From NCBI GenBank assembly GCA_022600195.1, contig JAHZKX010000045.1:124001-188000 (forward strand): a stretch of DNA of 64,000 bases, given 5' to 3'. The position numbers were made by a program, and so were the translations under genes. The DNA comes from Planctomycetota bacterium. GTDB lineage: Bacteria > Planctomycetota > Planctomycetia > Planctomycetales > Planctomycetaceae. The notes beneath the pieces are model-generated. The model worked only from the letters and a program-made list of their open reading frames with translations, ran no database searches and was not told where the DNA came from. Positions 53,501 through 62,258 of this stretch are shown here, piece after piece (position 1 is the stretch's first letter; every line of letters starts with the position of its first letter).

Positions 53501-55803
53501 GTCGGATCTTCCGGGTGGCTTACAAAAATGCGAAGCCGGTTCAGGTCGATCTCAAAAAATTAACCAGCGCCGAACTGGTTAAGCTACAGTTACATAAGAA
53601 TGACTGGTATGTCAGGCAGTCTCGCAGAATTCTACAAGAGCGAGGCGCGGACCCGGAAGTGTATGCACAACTCTCGGAGATATCGTTTCATCATGCAGAT
53701 GTAACACGTCGTTTGCGCGGGTTATGGGCGCTGCATGTGACGGGCGGGCTTTCGGAACAGAAAATCATGCAGGCGCTGAAAGACCCCAGCGAATATATGC
53801 GGGGTTGGGCCATTCAATTAGCACTCGAAACCGGAACACCCTCTGCTGCTCTCTTATCGAAATTGGCTCAACTGGCGAGTCAAGATCCCTCACCGGTCGT
53901 TCGTTTGTATCTTGGTTCAGCAGCCAATCGATTGCCTCTGGATCAACGCTGGGAAATTTTGACTGGTCTGGTCGGTCATGCGGAAGATCAGAGCGATCAT
54001 AATTTACCGTTGCTTTACTGGTATGCAGTAGAACCATTGGCGTCCCACAACATGCAACGCTCGTTCGAATTGGCATCGAACTCTCGAATTCCATTGATCG
54101 AATCTTATACCTTACGACGCATTGCAGACATCGGCACAGAAGAGGCGGTTGCCTTTTTAGTTCAACAACTGGGACAGGCGAAAACAGCCGCGCGTCAGAA
54201 AGTATTTTTAGATTCGATCAATAGCGCCTTGCGCGGTCGCCGTAAATTTCCGATGCCTGAAGCCTGGTCTGTTGTGGGTCAGAAACTGATCTCCAGCTCT
54301 GATCCGGTGGTGAAATCGCAGTCATTATCATTGGCGGTGACGTTTGGTGATCCTGAAGCGATGCAGCAGCTTCGTGAAATTGTAAGAGACCAGAAGAGCA
54401 AATTGACGGGCAGAAAATCAGCACTCGCGTCATTACTGGGCGTGCAGGATCCCAAGCTGGTTTCGATATTGATTCCCCTGCTGGATGAAAAAGGATTGCG
54501 CCGCGAAGCATTGCGTGGGTTGGCTGGTTATACTGATGCGGCAGTTGCTCCTTCAATTCTTGAACGTTATCAACAGTTTGATTTGAATGAAAAACGGGAT
54601 GCACTGAATACACTCGCCAGTCGGGCCGACTATGCGCATCAATTGCTGGCTGCAATCGAATCGCAAGAAATATCCGCCAAAGATCTTTCGGCTGAAATTG
54701 TTCGTCAATTGGGTAACCTGAAAGATAAAAGTCTGAATCAGAAAATTGGCAAAGTCTGGGGCATTGTCCGCGAGTCAGCAGCCGACAAGAAAAAGTTGAT
54801 TGCCGTTTATAAAAGGATGATCTCTCGTCCGCGTCCGAAGCCGGATCTGTATCTGGGCAGAGCCGTTTTTACGAAGACATGCCAGCAATGTCATAAGCTG
54901 TTTGGAACCGGTCAGACGATTGGTCCGGAATTAACAGGTTCTAACCGTGCGAATCTGGATTATCTCCTTTCGAATGTAATCGACCCGAGTGCCGTGATGG
55001 CGAAAGATTATCAGCCAGTCGTCATCGTGACAGAATCCGGTCGAATTGTAACCGGGATTATTAAGAAACAGGATCAGAATGCCGTGACTGTCGCAACTGC
55101 CAATGAAACTGTGATCATTCCCCGCGCTGAAATTGATGAAATGAGCCTGAGTGACAAATCGATGATGCCTGATAATTTGTGGAAGCAGTTGAGTTCTGGT
55201 GAGGTTCGGTCACTGGTTGCCTATCTGGCCAGTGGAAAGCAGGTTCCCATGCAGGCCACAAAGGATAATTTGAAGTTGTTCTTCAACGGGCAGAATCTGA
55301 CTGGCTGGACTGGCAACAGCCAACTCTGGTCTGTTGAAAATGGTGAAATTGTGGGTCGGTCTCCGGGGATTAAATCAAATGAGTTTCTGGTGAGTGACAT
55401 GTTGGTTGGCGACTTTGAACTGAAGGCCAAGATCAAACTGTCACCGAATTCCGGCAACAGTGGAATACAGTTTCGCAGCAGACTAGAGCCAAATGGCCAT
55501 GTCAAAGGTTATCAGGCAGACGCGGGAAAAGGCTGGTGGGGTAAACTGTACGAAGAGCTTGGGCGCGGACTCTTATTCAAGAAGTCGGGCGAGGAATATG
55601 TGCGTGAAAATGATTGGAACGAGTATCGCATTGTCGCGGTGGGCCCGCGGATTCGGACTTATATCAATGGGAATCTCTGTGCAGATTTGAACGATCCGCA
55701 AGGAGCCAAGTCGGGGATTATTGCTTTCCAACTGCATTCCGGCGGTCCGATGGAGGTTCGCTTTAAAGATCTGGAGCTACGTTTAGGTCCTGATATTGAT
55801 TAA
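50578..55803 (+). CDS. Giant secreted protein: VCBS repeats, PVC-type propeller, HEAT, haem CxxCH and DUF1080
   Basis: Exported protein of 1741 residues with a signal peptide ([15 protein letters not shown]). Order by eye: FG-GAP/VCBS repeats (about 25-410; [36 protein letters not shown]), a beta-sandwich (about 430-600), a PVC-type membrane-bound dehydrogenase-like propeller (about 625-1010; [28 protein letters not shown] in part, GPDGWLYG), HEAT-like repeats (about 1020-1410), a cytochrome c domain with haem motif CQQCH at 1435-1439, and a DUF1080 domain (about 1560-1740; [15 protein letters not shown]). The ATG at 50578 is preferred over 50572 for its spacing to GAGGGA. Likely involved in oxidative sugar breakdown at the cell surface; unproven. 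Confidence 0.9.
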   Translation: [1741 protein letters not shown]

Positions 55804-55882
55804 CTCAATCACCCGCTCATTCGTGACGAAATCCTTGCTGCATCGTATTTTATTTTGGTTGAGAGATTATTTTCCAGATCTC

Positions 55883-56719
55883 TCAATCAAAGAAGCCACA
55901 TTCGCGTAAATATTGCACACTTTGTTTGACGCGCTGATGGTGTTCTTCCAATGGGGGATCAGCTTCTCCTTCGATGCCTTCAATTTCCAGACTGTAAGGG
56001 CCTTCGAAGTTCTGATCTTCCAGGAGGAAACGGATTTTGAGAAAGTCAACGCCGCCGGCTTCACCAAGTGCGATAAAGTGCCAGTCTTTGAATTTGCAGT
56101 AGGAATCTTTGAGATGAACGTGTTTCACGAACGGAGCTACTTCACGTAGTTGTTCCACGACATCAACGTGCTCATTGTAATAATTGATGTTGCCTGTATC
56201 AAAGTTAAGTTTTAAGTGCGGGTGATCCAGGTCGTTCATCGTACGCAACATGCCGGCTGCATTGACACAGATTCCCGGATGAGTTTCAAAACAATAAGTA
56301 ATCCCTTTTTCGGCTGCGTAGTCGCCGATATCTTTTAAATGTAGATAGAGGGTCTCTCTTTGTGATTCCTGTTCGATTTCACCTGCACCACCCACAACCA
56401 GAGAGACCCCCAATTGTGATGCCAGATCGAGCTTTTGTTTTGTCATGAGGACGATTTCAGGGTCAAGTGGGTTTCCGCTGGTAATATTGCAACTGGAAAG
56501 CTGTACCTGATTTTGTTTCAGGAGTTCTTTCACTCGATCAATGTCAGCCTCAGTAGAGCCATTTGTGAGCAGGGGTGTCTCTTTGAAGAATGAAGGGACC
56601 CCATGGTTTTTGATATTGAGTTCCAGATGTGAGAGACCTGCATCGCGGATGTGTTCCATTGCAGCGAGAGGGCCAAAGCGACCATATGAGTTTGTCAGAC
56701 AAGAGACAAGAGCGGCCAT
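55883..56719 (-). CDS. Sugar-phosphate isomerase/epimerase-like TIM barrel
   Basis: Xylose isomerase-like AP endonuclease-2 TIM barrel of 278 residues. Typical strand-end residues are seen: LELNIKN, 'VSLVVGGAGE', 'ITYCFETHPGICVNA', 'LKLNFDTGNINYYNE', 'VKHVHLKDS' and 'YSLEIEGIEG', giving the metal-binding Glu, Asp, His and Glu set. The ATG at 56719 is chosen; a TTG at 56743 is less likely. It converges on the CxxCH/DUF1080 gene and fits the sugar-metabolism theme. Specific substrate unknown. Confidence 0.87.
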   Translation of the reverse strand: MAALVSCLTNSYGRFGPLAAMEHIRDAGLSHLELNIKNHGVPSFFKETPLLTNGSTEADIDRVKELLKQNQVQLSSCNITSGNPLDPEIVLMTKQKLDLASQLGVSLVVGGAGEIEQESQRETLYLHLKDIGDYAAEKGITYCFETHPGICVNAAGMLRTMNDLDHPHLKLNFDTGNINYYNEHVDVVEQLREVAPFVKHVHLKDSYCKFKDWHFIALGEAGGVDFLKIRFLLEDQNFEGPYSLEIEGIEGEADPPLEEHHQRVKQSVQYLRECGFFD

Positions 56720-56869
56720 GATTCGTTTTACTTTCTGTATCAAGGATCAGTGAACAGTTATTGCAGTACTGCTGTTAGAATGTTACTTTGAGCGGGCAAC
56801 AAATACAAAGATACATGGCAAAACTTTTGATTTACGCTTCCTGGGTATGGAAATGGAATAAATCCTCAC

Positions 56870-58642
56870 ATGGTAAATGTACAAGAAGAACTGAAAACAG
56901 CATTAACGCACCATCAATCAGGAAAGCTGGATCAGGCAGAACAAATCTATCAACAAATATTGGAATCTGATGCACTGCAGTGGGAGGCATTGTACTATCT
57001 GGGAACGCTGCAACTGCAGCGAGGAGAGTTAGACACAAGTATTGCGAATTTTCTCAAGGTTGTTCAAATGCGCCCGGAGATGCCGGACGTCCATAATAAT
57101 CTGGGAGTGGCCTACTATGCTTCGGGCAAGAGTCAGGAGGCAAGACAATCGTTCGAGCGGGCTATCCAAATTCATCCCCACTATGAAAGTGCTTACTTCA
57201 ATCTGGGTTCTTTACTGGAAAGTCGTGGTGTATTAACGGAAGCTGCCAGCTGTTTTCAAAAGTCGTATGAATTGAGCAAAAACAATCTGGAAACCTACGA
57301 GAAGTGGGCCGATGTATTGAAGCTGATGGGTGAGTTAGAGCAGGCAGAGCGCATCTATCGGGAACTGCTGGAAAAAACATCAGCCGATTTTAATCTCTCA
57401 ATGAAACTGGCCTATGTCCTGGTATTGCAACGTCAGTATTCAGAAGCGATCCAGTTATACGAATCCGAATTGGAAAGCAATCCCGATCATTATCAGATTC
57501 TGGTCAGTTTGAGTTACGTCTATGAATTACTGGGGGATGTTCCTGCAGCGGTGAAGACGGCGCAGCGCTCGATTCAGGCGGCCCCCGATCAGCCTGAGGG
57601 TTACAATAATCTCGGTAACTCATTCAAGTTGCAACATAATATCGAAGGTGCCTGCGAAAATTTCGAGAAAGCGCTTAGCCTGCGTCCTGATTTTGCCATT
57701 GCCGAATTCAACCTGGCCACTATGCAGCTGCTGAAAGGCGATTTAACAGCGGGTTGGCCAGGTTATGAGCGACGGGTAGACGTGGATCCTGTATCTGCTG
57801 GTTCCAATCCCTCGGGTTCTCGCTGGCAGGGAGAGTCGCTGTCAGGGAAAACCATATTGTTATGGTGTGAACAGGGATTTGGTGACACGCTACTGTTTAT
57901 TCGGTTTGCGATTGAGTTGAAAAAGCGAGGGGCCACTCAAGTGTTATTGCTCTGCCAGAGAGAATTGGCAGAACTTCTGAAATTAATACCCGAGATTGAC
58001 CAGATTTTGGTCGAAGGTGACGAACTGCCTGATTTTGATTATCAATGCGCGTTGTTAAGCGTGCCTTTTTATCTGCAAACCAGTCTGGAAACGATTCCCG
58101 TTGAGATTCCTTTTTTAGTTCCCGGATCAGAAAGGCAACAATATTGGTCTGATGAACTGGCAAAGCAGGCGGGCAAAAAAGTCGGTTTAAACTGGAACGG
58201 CAATATCAAATTTTCACGAGATCAATTCCGATCCGTTCCGTTAGAGGAATTTTTGCCTCTCAGTGAAGTCGAAGGTGTGCAGCTCGTCAGCCTACAGCAG
58301 GTCAATGGGTTAGAACAGATTGACCCTTTAAAAGCGTCATGGAATTTGTTTGAACCGGGTGCAGAATATCAGGCTGAGACCGGTTCATTTATGGAGGCGG
58401 CTGCACTCATTCAAAATATGGATCTCGTGATTACCACTGATACTGCGGTTGCACACCTGGCCGGTTCGCTGGGGGTTCCTGTCTGGATTCTGGTTTCGCA
58501 GATGCCAGAATGGCGCTGGTTACTTGACCGAACAGATAGTCCATGGTATCCGACTGCCCGGCTGTTTCGACAGGAAAAACTGGGTGACTGGGAGCCTGTG
58601 ATTGAGGAAGTCAAATCAGAGCTGAAGCAGTTATTTCAGTAG
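56870..58642 (+). CDS. TPR protein with glycosyltransferase-like C-terminal domain
   Basis: Soluble protein of 590 residues. Residues about 5-290 hold seven or eight TPR repeats (for example VHNNLGVAYYASGKSQEARQSFERAIQ). From about 320, a GT-B-like domain follows: ILLWCEQGFGDTLLFIRFAIEL, KVGLNWNGN, the SVPLEEFLPL region and ITTDTAVAHLAGSLGVPVWIL. This domain resembles glycosyltransferase family 9 or the C-terminal part of SPINDLY-like proteins. It may transfer sugars to protein or lipid acceptors, with the TPRs binding the partner. No ribosome binding site stands out, and the neighbours do not tell its role. Confidence 0.87.
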   Translation: MVNVQEELKTALTHHQSGKLDQAEQIYQQILESDALQWEALYYLGTLQLQRGELDTSIANFLKVVQMRPEMPDVHNNLGVAYYASGKSQEARQSFERAIQIHPHYESAYFNLGSLLESRGVLTEAASCFQKSYELSKNNLETYEKWADVLKLMGELEQAERIYRELLEKTSADFNLSMKLAYVLVLQRQYSEAIQLYESELESNPDHYQILVSLSYVYELLGDVPAAVKTAQRSIQAAPDQPEGYNNLGNSFKLQHNIEGACENFEKALSLRPDFAIAEFNLATMQLLKGDLTAGWPGYERRVDVDPVSAGSNPSGSRWQGESLSGKTILLWCEQGFGDTLLFIRFAIELKKRGATQVLLLCQRELAELLKLIPEIDQILVEGDELPDFDYQCALLSVPFYLQTSLETIPVEIPFLVPGSERQQYWSDELAKQAGKKVGLNWNGNIKFSRDQFRSVPLEEFLPLSEVEGVQLVSLQQVNGLEQIDPLKASWNLFEPGAEYQAETGSFMEAAALIQNMDLVITTDTAVAHLAGSLGVPVWILVSQMPEWRWLLDRTDSPWYPTARLFRQEKLGDWEPVIEEVKSELKQLFQ

Positions 58643-59050
58643 GCTTGATCCTGTTTTTCTTTCAGAAAACAAAATTACGGTATAAACCTCGCGCTTGAAT
58701 TGAGAACACCAATCTCGACGCTAAGGCTTTGTCAGTATTGCGGTTCACGTCGTTGTCATTTTTGACAGTGGAGCCTTCCGGTGCCGATTATTCTATCTGA
58801 AATCATTGTATTGGTTTTCACTGGTTGTGAATCTCGTTCATTCGCTGCTGAAATTTGACCAGCGTTATTTTTTATACTAAATTCAGGTACCTCTCTCCCG
58901 ACACCTCTCCAGTTAGCATTTCCTTCGCGCGTGATTCTCTCTAAAGATGCTGGATTTCCATTCCGCATTTCCCTGGTAGATTCATTTTATCTCAGTTTCA
59001 TTAAGTTTTCGTTTCGATAAATTTTAAGTCGAGTTAGCAGGTTTGGTCAT
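58643..59050. other. Intergenic region, nothing convincing
   Basis: About 408 bases. A minus-strand frame of 70 residues (58756-58968) has its AGGGAA site touching the start codon and no recognisable content. No RNA gene or terminator was seen. Confidence 0.4.
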
Positions 59051-59557
59051 ATGGTGGATGTAAACGAAAGCAGAAGAATAGTAAGCAGTTCCAGGGAAGT
59101 TAGATCTCCCGAACTCGAATTGGATAAGAGGGATGCTGTTCTGGAAGCGACGAAACAGTTTTCCTGTTTGCGTCGGATACCTGAAATAAATAAACTAGCT
59201 GAGACGGTCGTTGCCAGTTGGTATCTGGAACCGGCAGCATTCAGTAGTCGTAAATGGCATCGAATCCCTTGCGAGCGGCCGATTGGTCTGGCAATGATTG
59301 ACCTGAAATCGAAACAACTGGGGCCACAACTCCAGATCGTACAAGGTCGTAACCTTTCCATTGAAGGCTTTTCTTTTTCTCACCGAAAGCCGATTACTTC
59401 TCGAGAAGTGGCTGTGACATTCGATCTGGAAAAACCCGTGATGGAGTTTCTGGTGATTCGTCTGGCCTGGAGCCGATTTTCAGAAGATCGACTTTTTCAA
59501 AGTGGTGGCAAATTTCTCTTCCAGCTTGAAGCGGCTGCTGCCCAGTTTATTGAGTGA
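59051..59557 (+). CDS. Small protein with PilZ-like features
   Basis: Soluble protein of 168 residues. From about residue 65 the sequence WHRIPCERPIG, then GRNLSIEGFSF and a run of beta strands to VIRLAWSRF resembles a PilZ c-di-GMP domain: an Arg pair (R and R with four residues between, against three in the consensus) followed by N-x-S-x-x-G. The first 60 residues are charged and helical. AGG lies at moderate distance before the ATG. If PilZ, it would be a c-di-GMP effector; the motif fit is imperfect. It converges on the SirB1-type gene with 9 bases between stops. Confidence 0.65.
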   Translation: MVDVNESRRIVSSSREVRSPELELDKRDAVLEATKQFSCLRRIPEINKLAETVVASWYLEPAAFSSRKWHRIPCERPIGLAMIDLKSKQLGPQLQIVQGRNLSIEGFSFSHRKPITSREVAVTFDLEKPVMEFLVIRLAWSRFSEDRLFQSGGKFLFQLEAAAAQFIE

Positions 59558-59566
59558 GAGACTCAA

Positions 59567-60412
59567 TCAGTTCCATTTTGCCAGTTCAGCATGAACTCGC
59601 TGGAGCATCATTTTAATATCAGACTGTTCCGATTCAGGACAACTTTTCAGACAGCCCTCGAGTAATTCAACAGCAAGGCTGAGTTGTTTTGTCTGATAGC
59701 TCAGGGCCGCCAGATCTTTTTTGAGTGTGTTAGAAAGTGGACTTAACGCGAACAGTCTGCGTTGTACGTTCCATGCCCTCTGGTAGTCCTGCTGTTCTTC
59801 ATGAATGCGTTTGAGGTTCATCAGCATTCGTACCACAATTTCACGATGACTGGCTGGCTTTAAGAGTCTGATGAGTTCATTGCGGGGAAATTCTCCCAGT
59901 TGGGCCAGATGAGCTATGCATTCCTCTTCAGTGTAAATGTCACCTTTTGAATAGGGATCAAGAAAGAGAGGACCCGCCTGCGAATCATATCGTACAAGAA
60001 ATTGTATGGGAGCAGCGACTCCCTGGATATCGATGCCCAGTTCTTTTCCAACTGCCATATAAATGAGCGAGAGTGAAATGGGCAGTCCCTGTTTGTTTTC
60101 TATGACACGATTCAAATAGCTGCCTTCTGCCTGATGATAGCAGATCGTATTACCACTGAGTCCGTGTTGTTTTGTCAAGCAGTCCACAAAGCATTGCAGG
60201 AGAGATCGATCATCATTGGCCAGTGCAACGCGACCGGAAAGCTCGGCAGCCCGTTGCTGAATCCATGTATAAACCGAATCAAACTTTAGATCGGGTTGAT
60301 CATCGCGGGCGAGTTCCAAAGCGGCCGTTGTGAGATCGATATAATTATCATGGTGCAGGAGTTTTGAAAATTCCTGATCTTGTTTAAATTGGAGTATATT
60401 TGAAATGTCCAT
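59567..60412 (-). CDS. SirB1-family transglutaminase-like/TPR protein
   Basis: Protein of 281 residues with the SirB1 architecture: a transglutaminase-like core (about 20-180; 'NRVIENKQGLPISLSLIYMAVGKELGIDIQGVAAP', 'FLVRY', 'LFLDPYSKGD') and a C-terminal TPR part (about 200-275). The His/Asp residues of the core are partly visible, but the catalytic Cys typical of transglutaminases is not in the usual place; SirB1 proteins are generally of unknown activity. The ATG at 60412 follows a TTG at 60415. The gene stands alone. Confidence 0.85.
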   Translation of the reverse strand: MDISNILQFKQDQEFSKLLHHDNYIDLTTAALELARDDQPDLKFDSVYTWIQQRAAELSGRVALANDDRSLLQCFVDCLTKQHGLSGNTICYHQAEGSYLNRVIENKQGLPISLSLIYMAVGKELGIDIQGVAAPIQFLVRYDSQAGPLFLDPYSKGDIYTEEECIAHLAQLGEFPRNELIRLLKPASHREIVVRMLMNLKRIHEEQQDYQRAWNVQRRLFALSPLSNTLKKDLAALSYQTKQLSLAVELLEGCLKSCPESEQSDIKMMLQRVHAELAKWN

Positions 60413-60839
60413 CAAAGACGGGCTTTACTTCAGGTATGCGAGAGGCGGTAGTGTCTGAATTTTAAATGAGAGCAGAGGTATTCTCAGAAGGTCATTCTTG
60501 TAACGGATTTTGCAGAATTTCATCAATGCCATTTCATCTCTCTGAAGAAGAAAAATATGACTCTTTGTAAAAATGATAAGACAGAATGATTTCAATCTGG
60601 TCGAATGAGTTCCATTCCCAAGACCAAATACTGTAAGTTCGCTTCACAAAAGGTGCGATTCAGTGAGAAGCTCCTCTGTAAAAACTGGATATTATCATGG
60701 GATAGCTCAATAGGTCAAATCGTATGGAAATAAACGGTCAACATGCTGCTGCATAGATTGACGCTTGTAGTTTGAGTCGACAAAATGGGCGAAACCCTTT
60801 TTTAGAGTCACTTTATTGAGATAGAGTCTGGTACGTTTC
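60413..60839. other. Divergent intergenic region
   Basis: About 427 bases between the SirB1-type gene and tyrS. No T-box-like leader, RNA gene or strong palindrome was recognised; both promoters should lie here. Confidence 0.4.
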
Positions 60840-62063
60840 ATGCAATTTTTGCCTGTGGAAGAACAATTGGCGATAATCCGCCGTGGTGTTGAGAAGATCG
60901 TTCCTGAACAGGAACTGGCGGGAAAGCTCAAATGGAGTCGCGAGACAGGAACTCCGCTGCGGATCAAATACGGGATTGACCCGACCGGGATAGACCTCCA
61001 CCTGGGGCACACGGTTCCTATGAGGAAGATGCGTCAATTTCAGGAGTTAGGCCATCAGGCGGTTATTATTATTGGTAATTATACAGCGCTTGTGGGCGAT
61101 CCCAGTGGTCGGGATGAAACCCGGGCACGTCTGACAGCCGAACAGGTAGAAGCCAACGCAACCGATTATCTCAATCAGGTGGGAAAGGTGATTGACCTTT
61201 CCAACGCGGAAGTCGTACGGAACGGCGACTGGTTCGCCAAAATGAATTTCGCCGAAATTCTGGAACTCTGTAGTAAAGTGACGGTGGCCCAGTTACTGAC
61301 TCGGGATGATTTTTCCAAACGTTATCGTGAAGAAGCAGCGATTTACCTGCATGAGTGTTTGTATCCGATCATGCAGGCCTGGGATTCGGTGGAAATCAAG
61401 GCTGACATTGAACTGGGGGGAACCGAACAGCTCTATTCTTTCATGCTGGCCCGCGATTTACAAAAAGATCAGGGATTGCATCAGCAGGTGAGTGTGATGT
61501 CACCGATTCTGGTGGGCACCGATGGTGTCCGTCGCATGGGGAAAAGTCTGGGCAATTACATCGGCATTAGTGAATCTGCATATGAGATGATGAAAAAATT
61601 CATGCAGCTTTCTGATGAAAGCATGCCGATGTTTTTTGAATTGTTGACAGACTTTCCACTGGAAGAAGTGAACGTCATATTGAAAGGGCACCCCAAGGAC
61701 GCCAAGGTGCTGTTAGCAAAAACGATAATTACCGAGTATCATGATGCCGTCGCAGCCGATGAAGCAGCCGAACGCTGGCAGAAGGAAATTGGTTCGGGAG
61801 GCTTACCCTCAGAGATTCCCGTGGTGTCATTATCGAAATCAGAATTAAACGAAGATGGGACTCTGCCTGCGGCGAATTTGTTGAAGCAAGCCGGTCTGTG
61901 TAATTCCACCAGTGATGCGCGCAGGTCGATTCAACAGGGAGGGGCCAAAATGGGTGAAGAGAAATCAAAAATCGAAACCCATGATCAGGCGATTCCTGTG
62001 GAATCGGGACTTCTGTTGTGGGTCGGGAAGAAACGATTCTGTCAGATCGAGTTAGTTGATTAA
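60840..62063 (+). CDS. tyrS: Tyrosyl-tRNA synthetase
   Basis: Class I synthetase of 407 residues that charges tRNA-Tyr. The HIGH motif is seen as HLGH at 54-57 and KMSKS as RMGKS (GVRRMGKSLGN); the tyrosine-binding region 'YPIMQAWDSVEIKADIELGGTEQ' in pieces is typical of the TyrZ-like type. The C-terminal S4-type RNA-binding domain (about 345-407; ARRSIQQGGAKMGEE) is complete. The KMSKS variation (M-G-K-S) is characteristic of this TyrRS group. No amino-acid operon surrounds it. Confidence 0.95.
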   Translation: MQFLPVEEQLAIIRRGVEKIVPEQELAGKLKWSRETGTPLRIKYGIDPTGIDLHLGHTVPMRKMRQFQELGHQAVIIIGNYTALVGDPSGRDETRARLTAEQVEANATDYLNQVGKVIDLSNAEVVRNGDWFAKMNFAEILELCSKVTVAQLLTRDDFSKRYREEAAIYLHECLYPIMQAWDSVEIKADIELGGTEQLYSFMLARDLQKDQGLHQQVSVMSPILVGTDGVRRMGKSLGNYIGISESAYEMMKKFMQLSDESMPMFFELLTDFPLEEVNVILKGHPKDAKVLLAKTIITEYHDAVAADEAAERWQKEIGSGGLPSEIPVVSLSKSELNEDGTLPAANLLKQAGLCNSTSDARRSIQQGGAKMGEEKSKIETHDQAIPVESGLLLWVGKKRFCQIELVD

Positions 62064-62258
62064 GATGAAAATGGTCAGAATCAGCGGCCTTTTATTCGCA
62101 AACGGAGGAAAAGATTCTGCCCTTATTGCAATCATGGTTAATACTTCGTAAAACGAGGTTCTAACCTATCAGAAAAGATTTTGGTACTTCCAAACCAGCG
62201 ATTGCCGCTGGTGGAGACAGACACTTTTTTTTTAAACGAACGACAGGAAGCAACAGTT

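Noticed and set aside
58756..58968. 70-residue minus-strand frame between the TPR and PilZ-like genes
   Set aside because: The only purine-rich site touches the start codon and the sequence has no recognisable features.
60413..60839. Possible T-box or other leader before tyrS
   Set aside because: No specifier hairpin or T-box consensus sequence could be found.
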